This document shows, in pieces, positions 10,804 through 22,900 of a DNA stretch of 64,000 nt (position 1 is the first letter of the stretch; every line of letters begins with the position of its first letter). The DNA is taken from positions 23,136,952 through 23,200,951 of the forward strand of contig CM022679.1 in NCBI GenBank assembly GCA_012295275.1. Direction: 5' to 3'. This DNA is from Chrysomallon squamiferum (Eukaryota > Mollusca > Gastropoda > Neomphalida > Peltospiridae). The notes beneath the pieces are model-generated. The model worked only from the letters and a program-made list of their open reading frames with translations, searched no databases and was not told where the DNA came from. The position numbers and the translations under genes are program-made.

Positions 10804-13480
10804 GTGAGATACAATGGTACCTTGACTTAAGAGTTTAATTTGTTCATTGATGAGCTTGTAACTCGAATTTGCTCATATATCAAATCAATTTTCCAAAATG
10901 ACATTAATTGAAATACCATTAATCTGTTTTATCCTCCAAAACCATCCTTGTTACGTGCTTTTAAATGAGAAAAATGTATGTCTAGATGATAAATATTGTA
11001 TAAAAACAAAATAAAAGAGAACGTAAAGAAATAAATTAGTTTTGTAAAGTCTACAGGGTTAGGACCTCTCCATCTTTTCATGGACAGGGGTCTGCAGCTT
11101 AGAAATCTTTTAACTCCTTAAACAAAAACTTATATAAATATAATGATTCCATCTCTAATTAGGATTCAGTTGACTGATTCTGTATTTTAAATTAGCTTTC
11201 ATAAAACATTTAAATAATTTTGGTTTTATTTTCTTTTGTATATTTCCAGATTAATATACTTAAGCTAATGGAAGATGGTAGTATTATACCATCCCGATAA
11301 TTGGTTTGAATTTACTAATCCCTGTCATAGTGTTTTAAACAGGTCCTAGACGGTGATAACAAAAACAACAACAATAATAGTAATCACAATGAAAACAAAA
11401 ACTATTATTATCATAAAGTTTACAAATCTTACGGTTTTTTGTTTCGATTGTGTTGTTTGTGCAACTGACATTTTGTCAGCAGCTGAATTAAAATACAGTA
11501 AAACATGTGATTTCACAGGACAACTAAATACTGAGGTACATTTTAATTATTTTTTCTTTTATTACCATTTTTTAAATTATGCTAAATTAGGCAATTAAAT
11601 CAAGTCCTTCCTCTGTACCAAGTATAACATTTGACACACAGCATTTCAATATTAATTTAAACAAGATTTATTTATTATGACGAAGTACTTTGTCTCTGTT
11701 GGTCACATGTCCTTCTGAGTCATGTGATCAGCTGATTGTTGTCGTTCTGCTAGGAGAAATAATGTTTTCTGATCAGTATCGGGTACGAACCTGAATTAAA
11801 TCTATGCGGTGCTTTGCTGTTGTGTAAATATATATATACACACACCTGCAGTTATTAATTTTTCAAAAGTAATGACTATCAGTATATACCTTTGATAATA
11901 ATGGCTTGGCCCGATCTGAATAAACATAATTTGTTAACATGTTTCTATTTTATCTTGTGGAATGTAACATTTTTAAGAAAAGATAAAAATATTGTACATC
12001 AACAACATCTGCTAGTAGTACTATTACTACTATTAATACTAAATAAATGCTACCATCACATCATACTACTACTAATAATAATTGATCTGTTGATTACTTT
12101 TGTTATTTTATTTTAAAGTAATTACACATTTCTTTCTTCACTTCACTAAGCCCACTAAGGGGATTCAAAACGTGACTAAACAGAATAAAGTGTTTCGCCT
12201 CGGTAACAAATAGAATGTTAGCTTCTGTTAACTGTATATACCTGACTAAATGCCAACCTCATTTTATGTCTAATAGTTATTGTTGTTTTATAGTAAGCCT
12301 TTTATCTGAACCAGATCTAGTATCAAGTTTTTTATTCAAATTTTTAAATAAATAAATAAATAATCATCATGGAAAACTAATAATAATGCTGATGATAAAA
12401 ATAAAATGGCAATAATAATAATAATCATGATAAACTAATAAAATTATGATGTTATTTATTATTAATGTTATTAGTTGTATTATTATTCCCAAAGCACAGA
12501 ATATGGACTGTTTAATTAATTAATTTATTTATTTATTTTGTATTGGTTTTTCAGTGTTTATGGATACAGGTTCTTTTAATGTATGTGTGTGTATGTGTGT
12601 GCTTTTTTTTTTGTATAAGTATCTTTATTTTCATAGATCAATACATTTTCATCCTACTTGTCTTCTTCCTTTTATTGTTATTGTTTTAATATTACACATA
12701 TGGTTATTTTATGAAGAATATAATAGATATATTGTTTGTTTTTTTATCTCTGTGTATTTTTTTTTGGGGGGTGAGGATTTCTGTAATGTATCTTTTATAA
12801 ACACACAAACACACATTAAAAGACATTTGTCTATCTTTCTCTCTTTCTATCTGTCTGTGGACTTATGGATAGATACATACATACACAAACATATAGGTAA
12901 GTGTATAGATGTATTTGTGATTAAGTATTTTCCCTAAAACCAATCAACAAATAAATAAGGAAATAAATAAATAAATACACAATATTAATGCTCTCTCTGG
13001 CAGAAAATAATAGCTTTTACTTATTGAGATTTGTCTCCCATACTCACACAAGAGAGTGAAAGAGAGAGAGAGCTGATTTTGTCTGTACTGTTTATCATAT
13101 TCTGCCACAGAAACATATATAAATATACTCTAACATTATAAATGATGCTACAAAAGTGTCATTAAAACACCGTCCAGAAATGGCTATCGGTGCATTTGCA
13201 TTCTTCTTTCTTATGAATTTCTGCATTATATTCCCTCCTGTGTGCACTGAATTAAGTTCATATTACCAAACATTTGAGAATTGCTCACATTTAAACAAAT
13301 AGAAATATGCATGCTTGGTTTAGTCAAATAATAAAATAGATAATATTATAATAACTTGAATTTGGTTGATAATATGATTTATTTATTTATTTATTTATTT
13401 ACTTATTTTAAATTTAACGAAATAAGCTATATAATACAGAGAATGAATATATATTATTATTACATTATTATTATGTATAC
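10804..13480. other. stretch without a recognised gene
   Basis: AT-rich. The frame at 11353-11598 contains FCFDCVVCATD and ends near a possible donor, but no exon structure supports it. Positions 12370-12960 are rich in TAA/TTA and tetranucleotide runs. Confidence 0.5.
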
Positions 13481-13520
13481 ATGACTAAAATTATATGTGT
13501 CCTGTTTTTCATTCGTACAG

Positions 13521-14031
13521 TTTATTTATATATCTTACGAAAAGACCTGATACCACCAGCTCAGTATTCAAGTCTAAACAAGATTTATTTGGCAGCTAAA
13601 TGTGTTGTCTTTCTAGGACCTAGACATTCTTTATTTGAACTGGTGTCGTCTGTCAAACTGACTTCTCTGAATTCATAACTGGAACAGAAAACTGAAAATA
13701 TCACTCAAAACAAAGGTAAGATAATTAATTAATTAATTAATTAATTATTATTATTATATTATTTGTGGTTGCCACTGTGCTAAGATATGTTAAAATAAAC
13801 GTGAGTAATCAAGGCTTTGTTCTTTATAAAATTTGTGTATGTAATTTATTGCTGCAGTTCTCATTGGTTAGAGTGGAGAGCAGAGAAAAGTAGCATCAGT
13901 TGTTGGTTTGTCTCATTCATCTTTCTTAAAGTCTGTTCGACAATTCCTTTATCAAAGGATGTGTTTTGTGATTATCAAGGAAAGGTAGCAGGTGGCATTA
14001 TGAGAAATGATTTATTTTCTTCCATCGTCTG
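13521..14031 (+). other. two possible untranslated exons upstream of the signal-peptide exon
   Basis: 13521-13714 lies between acceptor cgtacag and donor AAAG|gtaaga; about 13857-14031 lies between acceptor tgctgcag and donor TCGTCT|gtaagt. Neither joins the exon at 14207 in an open frame, so they would be 5' UTR if real. The second shows an in-frame 3-base difference between the two macro-copies (14 kb against 62 kb). Confidence 0.25.
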
Positions 14032-14206
14032 TAAGTCCTTAAATATTACATATAAAGCTGTGTAACTGCAGATTAAAAATGTGCCAAATTCTCATTCAGT
14101 AGCAGAGCCATTCATTTATTATGAGATTTTTGAAACGTGACTTCATAATCATTACTTCTCTGAATGTCACTTTTACTGTACACATTTCAGTTAGACTGTC
14201 GTGAAA

Positions 14207-14264
14207 ATGTGGGCTGGGTTATGTAGCATGATATGTCTATTACTGAGTAGAAATTGTTGCAAAG
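14207..14264 (+). CDS. candidate first coding exon with a signal-peptide-like start
   Basis: After an acceptor (atttcag at about 14190), ATG at 14207 opens MWAGLCSMICLLLSRNCCK and a donor G|gtaaca follows. A short hydrophobic leader ending at a phase-1 intron is typical of secreted or membrane protein genes. All other frames of the exon are closed. No continuation exon was identified; the Tigger MITE lies in the would-be intron. The exon is unchanged at 62554-62611. Confidence 0.35.
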
Positions 14265-14419
14265 GTAACATTTTTTATTATTATTTTTTCTTTCTTTTCC
14301 TTTATTTCTTTTTATTTATTTATTTATTTTTTTGTAACTGACCTTATCTCACCTCCTATGTGTTTCATACTATATTTTTTCAAACATTATTACAACATCA
14401 CTAGCAAAAAATTAAAATA

Positions 14420-15110
14420 CAGTATTCCCTCGCTATTCGCGGGGGTTACGTTCTTTACCCCCCCGCGAATAGCGAAAAACCGCGAATATTGGATGCAGTT
14501 TTAAAACGTCTATTATGAGATTATATACGGTACTAAATGCTTCCCAAACACTTTCTAAAGACACTCTTACTCATTAATACAGTAATAATGCAGTTATGTA
14601 TTTCACTAATGTAGTAATGATAATGTAAACACATTTTAATTTTGTACTGAAACAATATTTTAATCAGAAAGAAACGTAAGTACATGAGGACAGTAACACC
14701 GCATAGCATAGTTACCCATACAGTATTACTGCACCGTAAAATCATTTTCTATGCGTACAACATATGTATTAGAATTGACAGAAAGTGGAACAAATTTAAA
14801 GGCAAAACAGACAGATAAATACAGTACGCACAGTTCAGGTAATAATATGCAATTAAAAACATTATTAATACACGGTCACAAAAAATATGCACTGTATATA
14901 CAGTGTATGCATTTATAAAAAAAATACGTACTGTATTGCAATAATAATTGAAAAAATTTGATATTGTTTGTGCGGTTTACCGAGCATTTGTTTTTATGAC
15001 ATTATGACGCTAGCCTGGTATACCAGCATACGATGCGATATGGTTAAGAGCCTAACCCGCGAATATGAGGGGCCGCGAATGGGGAACCGCGAATAGGTGA
15101 GGGTATACTG
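14420..15110. mobile_element. Tigger/pogo-type MITE
   Basis: 691 bp flanked by TA on both sides, with inverted ends CAGTATTCCCTCGCTATTCG and CAGTATACCCTCACCTATTC. Subterminal CGCGAATA motifs repeat near both ends. The TA target and this terminal sequence type are typical of non-autonomous TcMar-Tigger elements. It has no transposase frame. Confidence 0.85.
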
Positions 15111-15112
15111 TA

Positions 15113-18100
15113 TATAAAATTAATTTAAAAAAATACATTATCATAGACATTGGCAGATGAATAAAAAGATGACTACTCTCATCAGGTACCTACTCTCATC
15201 AGGTACCATTATGTGGACACGTTACTCTGCCAAAACTCCACAGCGGACAGTACAGAGTACATTGTAAAGCAATACTTGAAACCATTATAATTATTTATTT
15301 CCATTTTCAGTTTATTAGAGGTCAGATCAACAGCTAAAAAGCAAATTATTCATGTGTTATTGGGATGTATGCCCTGATACGTTCTTTAGTCCTTGATACA
15401 GTTTTTGCACAAAAACAGAAAAAATATTTATTTGGATCTTAATTTTTCACTTATTCTCGTTAAAACAAAAAGCATGTATGCAAACGAGTTTCCTATTTCA
15501 ATTCTTTAAAAATCATTGCTCCATGCTATTTGAAGGTCATTCCTTCATTCAAGTTTCTTTTTTGTCATTATTTTTAAGTATCATGATGTAGTATCCATAC
15601 AATTATTGAGCTTCATTGTGATATTTGATAACAAAGAATGAATGAACAGACAAGTTTACCGTTTCAAAATGATTGTCACCAGGTATGTGCAGATAATCAC
15701 CATGTGCACATAATCATTTTGCACAAATTGGCTGTTCCATTTAACCATATCTCACTTGAGGATACGCACCATTTGCTTGCATTTCATTAGCTTATGTTAT
15801 GTTATTTCTGGGATATTCCAGCATTAAAACACAGTCAGGAAATCCAAAAAACATTCTTGATTTTGAATATTTCCATTTGGTTGAGGTTTTCTATATCTGC
15901 ACTGATTTTCAAAAAGTTACAAATTTTGAACTTGCTAGAATCACTTAAGTAGAAAACGTGACATGAATGAAAAATAGCTCGACATATTAAATTGTTTTTA
16001 TCTCTTACTCAAGTTACTGTCTTTGAAATTCTATCAAGCACTGATAAGCAAGGCAGTTGTTATCTTGACATGTTATTAGAAACATGGTCAGATTGCTAAA
16101 GTGTCATGGTGGTCCAAACTTCCTTCTGAATGACTTCAATTGACTTAGTCTTCTTAAATTACTTACATATTACCTAAGAATGGTGGGAAAAAGATGTCCC
16201 TAATACATTGATATTTTTCATTCATAACTGTTTTGAGTCTCAGATGTTATGGGATTTTAAAATAAAAATGGCCACCTGATTGCAAATCAAACGAGCACAT
16301 GCTACTGTATCCTATGTTGGTTCAGTTTTTATGGATCATTCAACCAAATTGTACGTTCCTTTTATATTGCTTTTTTCTTTTCTTTTTTTGTTTTAATATA
16401 AGAGTTTTCGATCATAAACCTCTGTTGTCTTGAATTGTGTTTAATTGTACGAAAATAAGCAACTATTAATTATTAATTGATTTGAAATTACTGTTACTTC
16501 CATAATATTCAACATATTCACTTGATTTTCATGCCATTTTAATTTGGTTTCCAAGCTCTTTCCAGCTATGTTATTTGTTTTCAGATTTCATAATAACAAT
16601 AATTTTATCATGGTTAAAAATACTAGTTAGTTCTAGAACTCATCAATACCAGCAAACTTTATTCAGATAAAAATGTGTCTAAGAGATTTTGATTTTATTT
16701 TAAATTGCATTTATATATATATATATGGCTGCTACTAATTACTGACAACAAGCATTAATAAAATAAGGAATGTCTCTGTATACTGTAACAAATTTGTTAA
16801 AGGGTAAACATAATTAAGACAAAGCTTTCACAAAGTTGTATGTCCTTTGCTATGCATTTTGAGCAAAGAACAAGAAGAGAAATTAGAAACCAGTTGTTTT
16901 GACAGTTGTTAGAGGTTGTTTTCTAAAGCCCACGATAGTCACAAAAGCAGTTACTCGATCCAGAAGTGCAGAAAATGAACTAATTTAAAAATAGACCACT
17001 TTTGAATTATGGGTGCTTTTAGTTTGTGTGACACCAATTTCAATTGATTGTTACTGTGTGCAGGTGATCTTTTCACAATAATTTATTGTTTGCATTAGTT
17101 TCATTTTCATTTATTATCATGTCTAAAACTAGTAAAAGACTAGTAGAAATAAAACCTGCTGATGAAAGGTGTATTATGTCTATACAAGTATTTTAAGAAC
17201 TTTATGTCAAAACAAAAATCAAACTGACGAGCTTTGGAAGTATATTAATGTGTATGTGTTAAATACATTTTCATTCCTTATTTTTCATTTTAAGTAAAAT
17301 TTTAGCCTGTCTCTAGAACCACCTGTGACACCAGGCTTGCTGAATAAATGATTCAGAACCAGTATTTATAATGCTGAAGTCACTAAGGAAATAGGTTTTT
17401 CTTAGAATGTACTAAAAATCCAGTATTCCTGTGATTGTGAAGTTAGGTAACAAGAAAAGCTGGAAATCTAACAAGCAAGCTGATACAGGGGAAAATAAAA
17501 TATAAATAAAAGGAAATAATTGCTTTCTTTTCTTGAAAAGTTAAGGCAATGAAAATTAATTCTGAGAAGAAATAAGTAATTTATATGATAATAATTGTTT
17601 ATTATTTCTTCTCATTCTTGCAGTTGTTGTTGTTGTTGTGTTAGGCAGAGTATTATGTTATTTTATTTTTATTATTATCTTTTTTAATCGTTAATAACAT
17701 TGACATTGATATCAGTGTCAGCGTCCATTTTACTTTTGGAAGAAATTAAGTGTTGAACACAAGCTGTGATGATAATTTAATTTTGTTTCATTGATTTATT
17801 TATTTATATAATTGTTATTATTATTATTTCTTTAAAAATATTACTCTTTTTGGGGAGGGAACCTTTTATTATTATTATTCTTATTTGTTTTTCTCTCCAC
17901 AAAGCGGTGAATTTGCTGATATCATTTCAGAATCTTTTATATACTATTTTCTACTTGTTTCCAGCACTCTGAATGTTTTTATTACTTGTGTGTTCCTAAA
18001 CAGCCTTGGTCTTCAATGTTTCTGATGTAACTAATGTAAGTACAAGGCTTGAAATTAACAGGCACAAGTAGCTCTAGAATGTTTCCGTTTGCACCTGAAA

Positions 18101-19900
18101 TGCATTTGTATTATGTAACATCTTCGTGCTCATAAATAGTTCTTTTTTACGTTCATCACAAAAGTTAATAAGAAGCATTTCAGCTTTAAATGTTAAACTA
18201 GTAACAAATTACGTAAAAGCTAGATGATTTGTAGGCCTATATCTATTCTGTTTTATTGAAATATGACGTAATATTAAAACGATATGAAATCTAATTTTGT
18301 CACTGTATGTATTATTTTCTCCATAAATAAATGGAAATAACTAATTTATATCAGTTATAGACAAGGCCATCACTAGCAGTAATCGTTTGTATTTTATCAG
18401 AACAATTTGTTTTCAGTTTTGGCTCTTACCCATGAATATCACAAAATGCCTCAAACATATCATAAATGCCTCTCTGCTAGATTCGAGCAATTTCAAAACT
18501 TGTATACTATATAAAGATGCAAATCTGCAGTGTCAGCAGATACCAAAAACTTCATACTGGGTCTTGTAATCACAATTTCCAATTTTCTTTATGTCTACTT
18601 TGAACAGTTCATGGTGAAAATACTGAACAGTCACATATCATTAACAGTTACTGAGAAACATGTATACATAATAACCTGAATGCAAACAAAAGCTGATGTA
18701 TGTAAAGTTAGGATGTAAACAACAGTTGATGTACATAGCCAGTATTGGAAATTTAGGATGCATTTGTTTGTTAAGAGTAAAACTATAATCATTATTTACA
18801 AGTCTGTGAATAAGCATATAGTTAATGAAAATGCCTTTTAATGTCTTTGTAATTTTTCAATCTTTTTATTCTGACATTCTCAGTAGTGTTCTTGCTTTTC
18901 AGTACTGGTAAGAGGCTTTGTAACTGCACCAGCTGTCTAAATCAATTATTGTGAACTAACAATGATTTTTGTTTATAATATGTTTATGCTCTGTATCCTT
19001 TGAGATAAACACACTCAAAGCAAATACTAAGCTAAGAAAACCCTTTTATGTTTCTGCTTAAAATATGACTTACCACACCTGCACCTTTAATTGCCCTTAG
19101 TTTCATGATTATAGAGACCTTGTTGCCCCTGATTTGTTACTAATACCTCTCTGGAATGGACTCTGAGGTTTAGCTGTGTTTTTATATATGACGATTTTAA
19201 CTTACGATCAATGCTTTTTGTCCTTCTAGGTAACATGTATGTATTTGATGCGTGTCTAGTTTGTTGCATCAAATGTTACCAGCTATAATGTTAGAAAATT
19301 CAATGTCTGTATATAACTAGTAACACAGAAACAGGTTTTTAATTTGTTATTTTGACTAAATCGAAAAAAATAGAAAAGAAAAAGAAAAAATCATAAAAAA
19401 TGAAATTGTCAGTCATTAGTAATCCCAAATTGTTTACTGATCATAACATGTTTCATAATGAAGAGTCATTTAATAAGGACAGACTATCTATTATTAATTT
19501 ATATTCACATATTTAGAATACTTAAGTCTAAAAGATCAAGTTACATGTGTAAAAAAAGGCATGCTGTGCTATTTATAAACTTGTCATTAGTTGACTAGTG
19601 TTTATTTTAAAAAATTCAGTTTTCATAAAAGTTCTCTTTCAGAATAATAAAGTAGAGTATGCTAAAATTAGTATAACTTTTTAATTGTTTGATTTATCTT
19701 TAAAATGTATGCAGTTCTATAAACATTTTGCTTGATCTTGACGATTTACATATGTGCGTTCACACACACACACACACACAAAGTATATAAAACAAATTCT
19801 CGTATCATTTGATAAACAACCAGTCACTGTTCAATGTGTGTTCTCTGAATCTGTATTTGGAATAATTTATCAATTTATTAATTTAATTTTTTATTTTCTA
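15113..19900. other. 5' flank of the DED-kinase gene
   Basis: No protein-coding gene is seen. Parts match other family flanks: 15600-15900 matches 36290-37470, 16170-16650 matches 40380-40870, 16760-18700 matches 31625-33240, and 17940-19900 matches the array unit. The conserved splice-like donor ctaat|gtaagt at 18036 recurs in the array (41476) and near 32870, so a noncoding first exon ending at 18035 is likely. A perfect 18-base direct repeat lies at about 15170-15206. Confidence 0.6.
17119..17196 (+). other. 26-codon open frame conserved in two flank copies
   Basis: Reads MSKTSKRLVEIKPADERC and on to a TAA stop. The copy at 31995-32072 has the same length and no indel, starting MSKTSKRLAEMQ. 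The surrounding flank is conserved too, so this may be shared ancestry rather than selection. Confidence 0.3.
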
Positions 19901-19955
19901 TTTAAGTGAAAATTTCATTGTTGCTGTGTGTATTTTTTAACTGTTGCTGAGAACA

Positions 19956-19980
19956 ATGGCTTCTGCAGCTGATTTCAGTG
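19956..19980 (+). CDS. DED-kinase exon 1 (start codon)
   Basis: ATG in context gaacaATGG follows a 5' UTR stretch that begins after acceptor atttaag at 19906. It encodes MASAADFS plus one base, then donor gtaagtat. The array copies keep the same length and phase. Confidence 0.85.
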
Positions 19981-22900
19981 GTAAGTATATCTGTCTGTAG
20001 AGAATGAGTCATTATGGCAAATGAAATAAGCATGCTGGTTGATAAGTGTGTATTGTCATACAAAGTACAAAACATTATTTTGGCTGATAACCATGAGCTG
20101 CTGAAGTAGTTTACCATTATCTGAAATAATTCTGATGTCTCAGAATGGTGACTTGCTTTTTCTATGTTATTTTCTTTTCAAGATGACGAAATGCGAGAAA
20201 AGCTTTCATCGATAGCAACAAAACTTGAATCTGAGGAACTAGAAAAATTAAAATTTATTTTTCGAGATGCTCTCAAGGCAAAGGACAAAATCAAAACAGC
20301 ACAAGATCTTTTTGATATATTATGTAAACGTAAAATAATAAGTCGAAAAAAAATGGCATCCCTTGTAAAGGCTTTGGAGTTGATTCAGAGTGAAGATGCC
20401 ATTGATATGATTGAGACCTTTTACAGAGAAGAGAAAAGGGACATCTTAAAAAATAAATCATGTGTTTCTGAATTTACTTCTCAACTTTATAAATTTGGTT
20501 CTGACATGAATGAAGAAGATGTTGAAAAATTGGCTTTTCGTTATAAAATTAAACAATATAACAATCGATGGGAACTGCTGATTCTGTTAAGCAAGAAAGG
20601 TGATTTGAAAAATGTGAAAAGTATTGAAAAGGTTAAAAAAAAGCTGGGGATTCCTTCAGCCGAGAGACCAGCACATCAGCAGGAACATCATCCAATTGAG
20701 CAATCATCAGAAACCGGTAATCATTGAATGAAATAAGAAAACAATAGTATCTATGTTGTATATGAATTAGATATTTATATTACAAATATAATTTCCATTA
20801 TAAACATAATTATAAAAATAAGTGAATTTAACTTCGTTGAATGTCACAATAATGCAAGATAGTGTCGTAGGTACTTTGGGTGAAAAAACCCCAAAACATT
20901 GTGATCAGTAAATTGTGGTTGATAATTGTGGATAAAAAACAATAGTCAGTGACGTAAACATAGCACTAAAATAAATACATTGATTTCTGGTGTTTAGTTA
21001 ATAATAATATCAACAGTATTTAATATGAAAAAAATATATAAAAGTTACTTGAAATCGTATGATGTATCAACGTAAAATCATTTTCATTTAAGATAAACAT
21101 CGATGCGGTGAAGATCTAATCAAGATCATTATAATTATTTAGCAGGTCAAAATGCAGAAGCAGCTCAACGCATGCCTCAGCAGACGGATTATTCGCTGCC
21201 ATCGTCAGAGGCTATTGATTCAAATTACCTGTGTAGCCAAATGCTACTGGCTGTGCATATCTATGGACAACATGGCAACATCACAATGTGTAAACATTGT
21301 TCACAGTGCAGACAACATTTGCCTGATGGTTAGTTTCATCTTACCTGAGAACTGTTGACATCACTTTAAACTGCTGTTTTAGCATTGTTAACATATTTAC
21401 AACAACTGATGTTTTGTTTATATGTTTATTTTAATATGCATGACTTATAAGTAGTTTTTCTTGGTTCAGTCTCACAACAATTTGAGATCCTGTGAAATCC
21501 ATTTGGGGTAAAAAAAAAAAAGCTAAAAAAATTTAAACATTGTGATCAGCAAATCATGATTGATAATTGTGGGTAATAACAGTAGTTAGTGATGTAAATA
21601 ATATACAAAAATAAATACATCGGTTTCTACATCGGTTTGAAAAATATTTAATATATAAAAAAAATATATATTACTTAAAATCATGTGATGTATAAATGTA
21701 AACTCATTTTCACTTAAGATAAACATCGATGCACGGAAGATATAACCAAGATAATTATATCAAAAAAAAATGTGGCTGATGATTCGAATTCCCAGTATAG
21801 CCAAGAGCCAGTAGCTGTGTGCATCTATGGCCAACATGGCCAGATCACAGAGTTGAAACATTCACAGTGCAGACAACATTTTCCTGATGGTTAGTTTAAT
21901 CTTACCTGAGAACTGTTGACATCACTTTAAACTGCTGTTTTAGGATTGTTAACATATTTACAATAATCGATTTGTTTATATATTTAATTTAATATGCATG
22001 ACTTATAAGTAGTTTTTCTTGGTTCAGTGTTAACACAATTTGAGATCTTGTGAAATCGATTATGGGACAAAAAAAATAAAAAGCTAAATATATATATAAA
22101 CATTGTGATCAGTAAATCATGATTGATAATTGTGGATAAAAACAATTGTTAGTTATGTAAATAGTGTACTAAAACAAATACATGGATTTCTGGTGCAGAG
22201 TTATTAATAATATCAACTATACTTCATAAAGAAAATAATTCTTAAAATTGTACAATGTATCAATATGAAATCATTTTCATTTAAGATAAACTTCGATGCA
22301 GTGAAGATCTAATCCAGATCATTATAATTATTATAGCAAGTCAAAATGCAGAAGCAGCTCAACACGTGCCTCAGCAGACGTTGGATTATTCACTGCCATC
22401 GTCAGAGGCTGATGATTCAAATTACCAGTATAGCCAAAAGACAGTAGCTGTAGGTTACGATGGCCAACCTGACCACACCACAACCAAGAAGATGAGAATA
22501 ACAGAAATGAATGAATATTTTGATGAGAGTAATAAGTTAGGAGCCGGTGGAAATGGAACAGTTTATAAAGGTTCCGATTTTTATTGCATATTTAAATTTC
22601 ATCCACATGTAGAAAATGTATCCAGTTGCTTAAGAAGTTGCAAAACATGTTTCATGAAGTCTTCCACTTTTATCTACCATAAGTAAAATTTAAATGTTGC
22701 CTACATGTTTAATTTTCTTTCTTTTCTTATACTTTGTTATTAACCAAAAATTATTCCAAAATATATATATCAGAATAACTTGGAAATGTACAAAACAAAT
22801 TCAGTCCTTTTATTGGTAGGATCCTGGATTCATATTAACTGAAACATTTCATTACTTGAACATACATGGTGCATAATTCACATTTTCTGTTATTTATTAC

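Larger units (their letters stand above)
7104..15657. repeat. left copy of a large near-identical duplication
   Basis: Aligns base for base with 55443-64000 at an offset that drifts only from 48339 to 48355, through small indels mostly in homopolymers and microsatellites. It contains the end of the first-exon array, the decayed DED-kinase relative, the Tigger MITE and the candidate exons at 10711 and 14207. The right copy is cut by the window end, so the full extent is unknown. It could be a real recent tandem duplication or an assembly duplicate. Confidence 0.93.
20870..22336. repeat. three tandem copies of the linker-exon region
   Basis: The intron leader around acattgtgatcagtaaat recurs at about 20895, 21537 and 22100, each time followed by the taagataaacatcgatg motif and a linker exon copy (21143, 21770, 22337). 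A fourth relative is at 9640-9874. Copies differ by substitutions and indels, so this is an old internal duplication. Confidence 0.85.

Noticed and set aside
22571-22686. Open extension of exon 3 (SDFYCIFKFHPHVEN...)
   Set aside because: The frame runs through the donor at 22571. Splicing to 22903 restores VYKG and supplies the catalytic lysine. The extension is also conserved in the relic (SDFDCMFKFHTHVEN), so an intron-retained short isoform is possible but is not the main reading.
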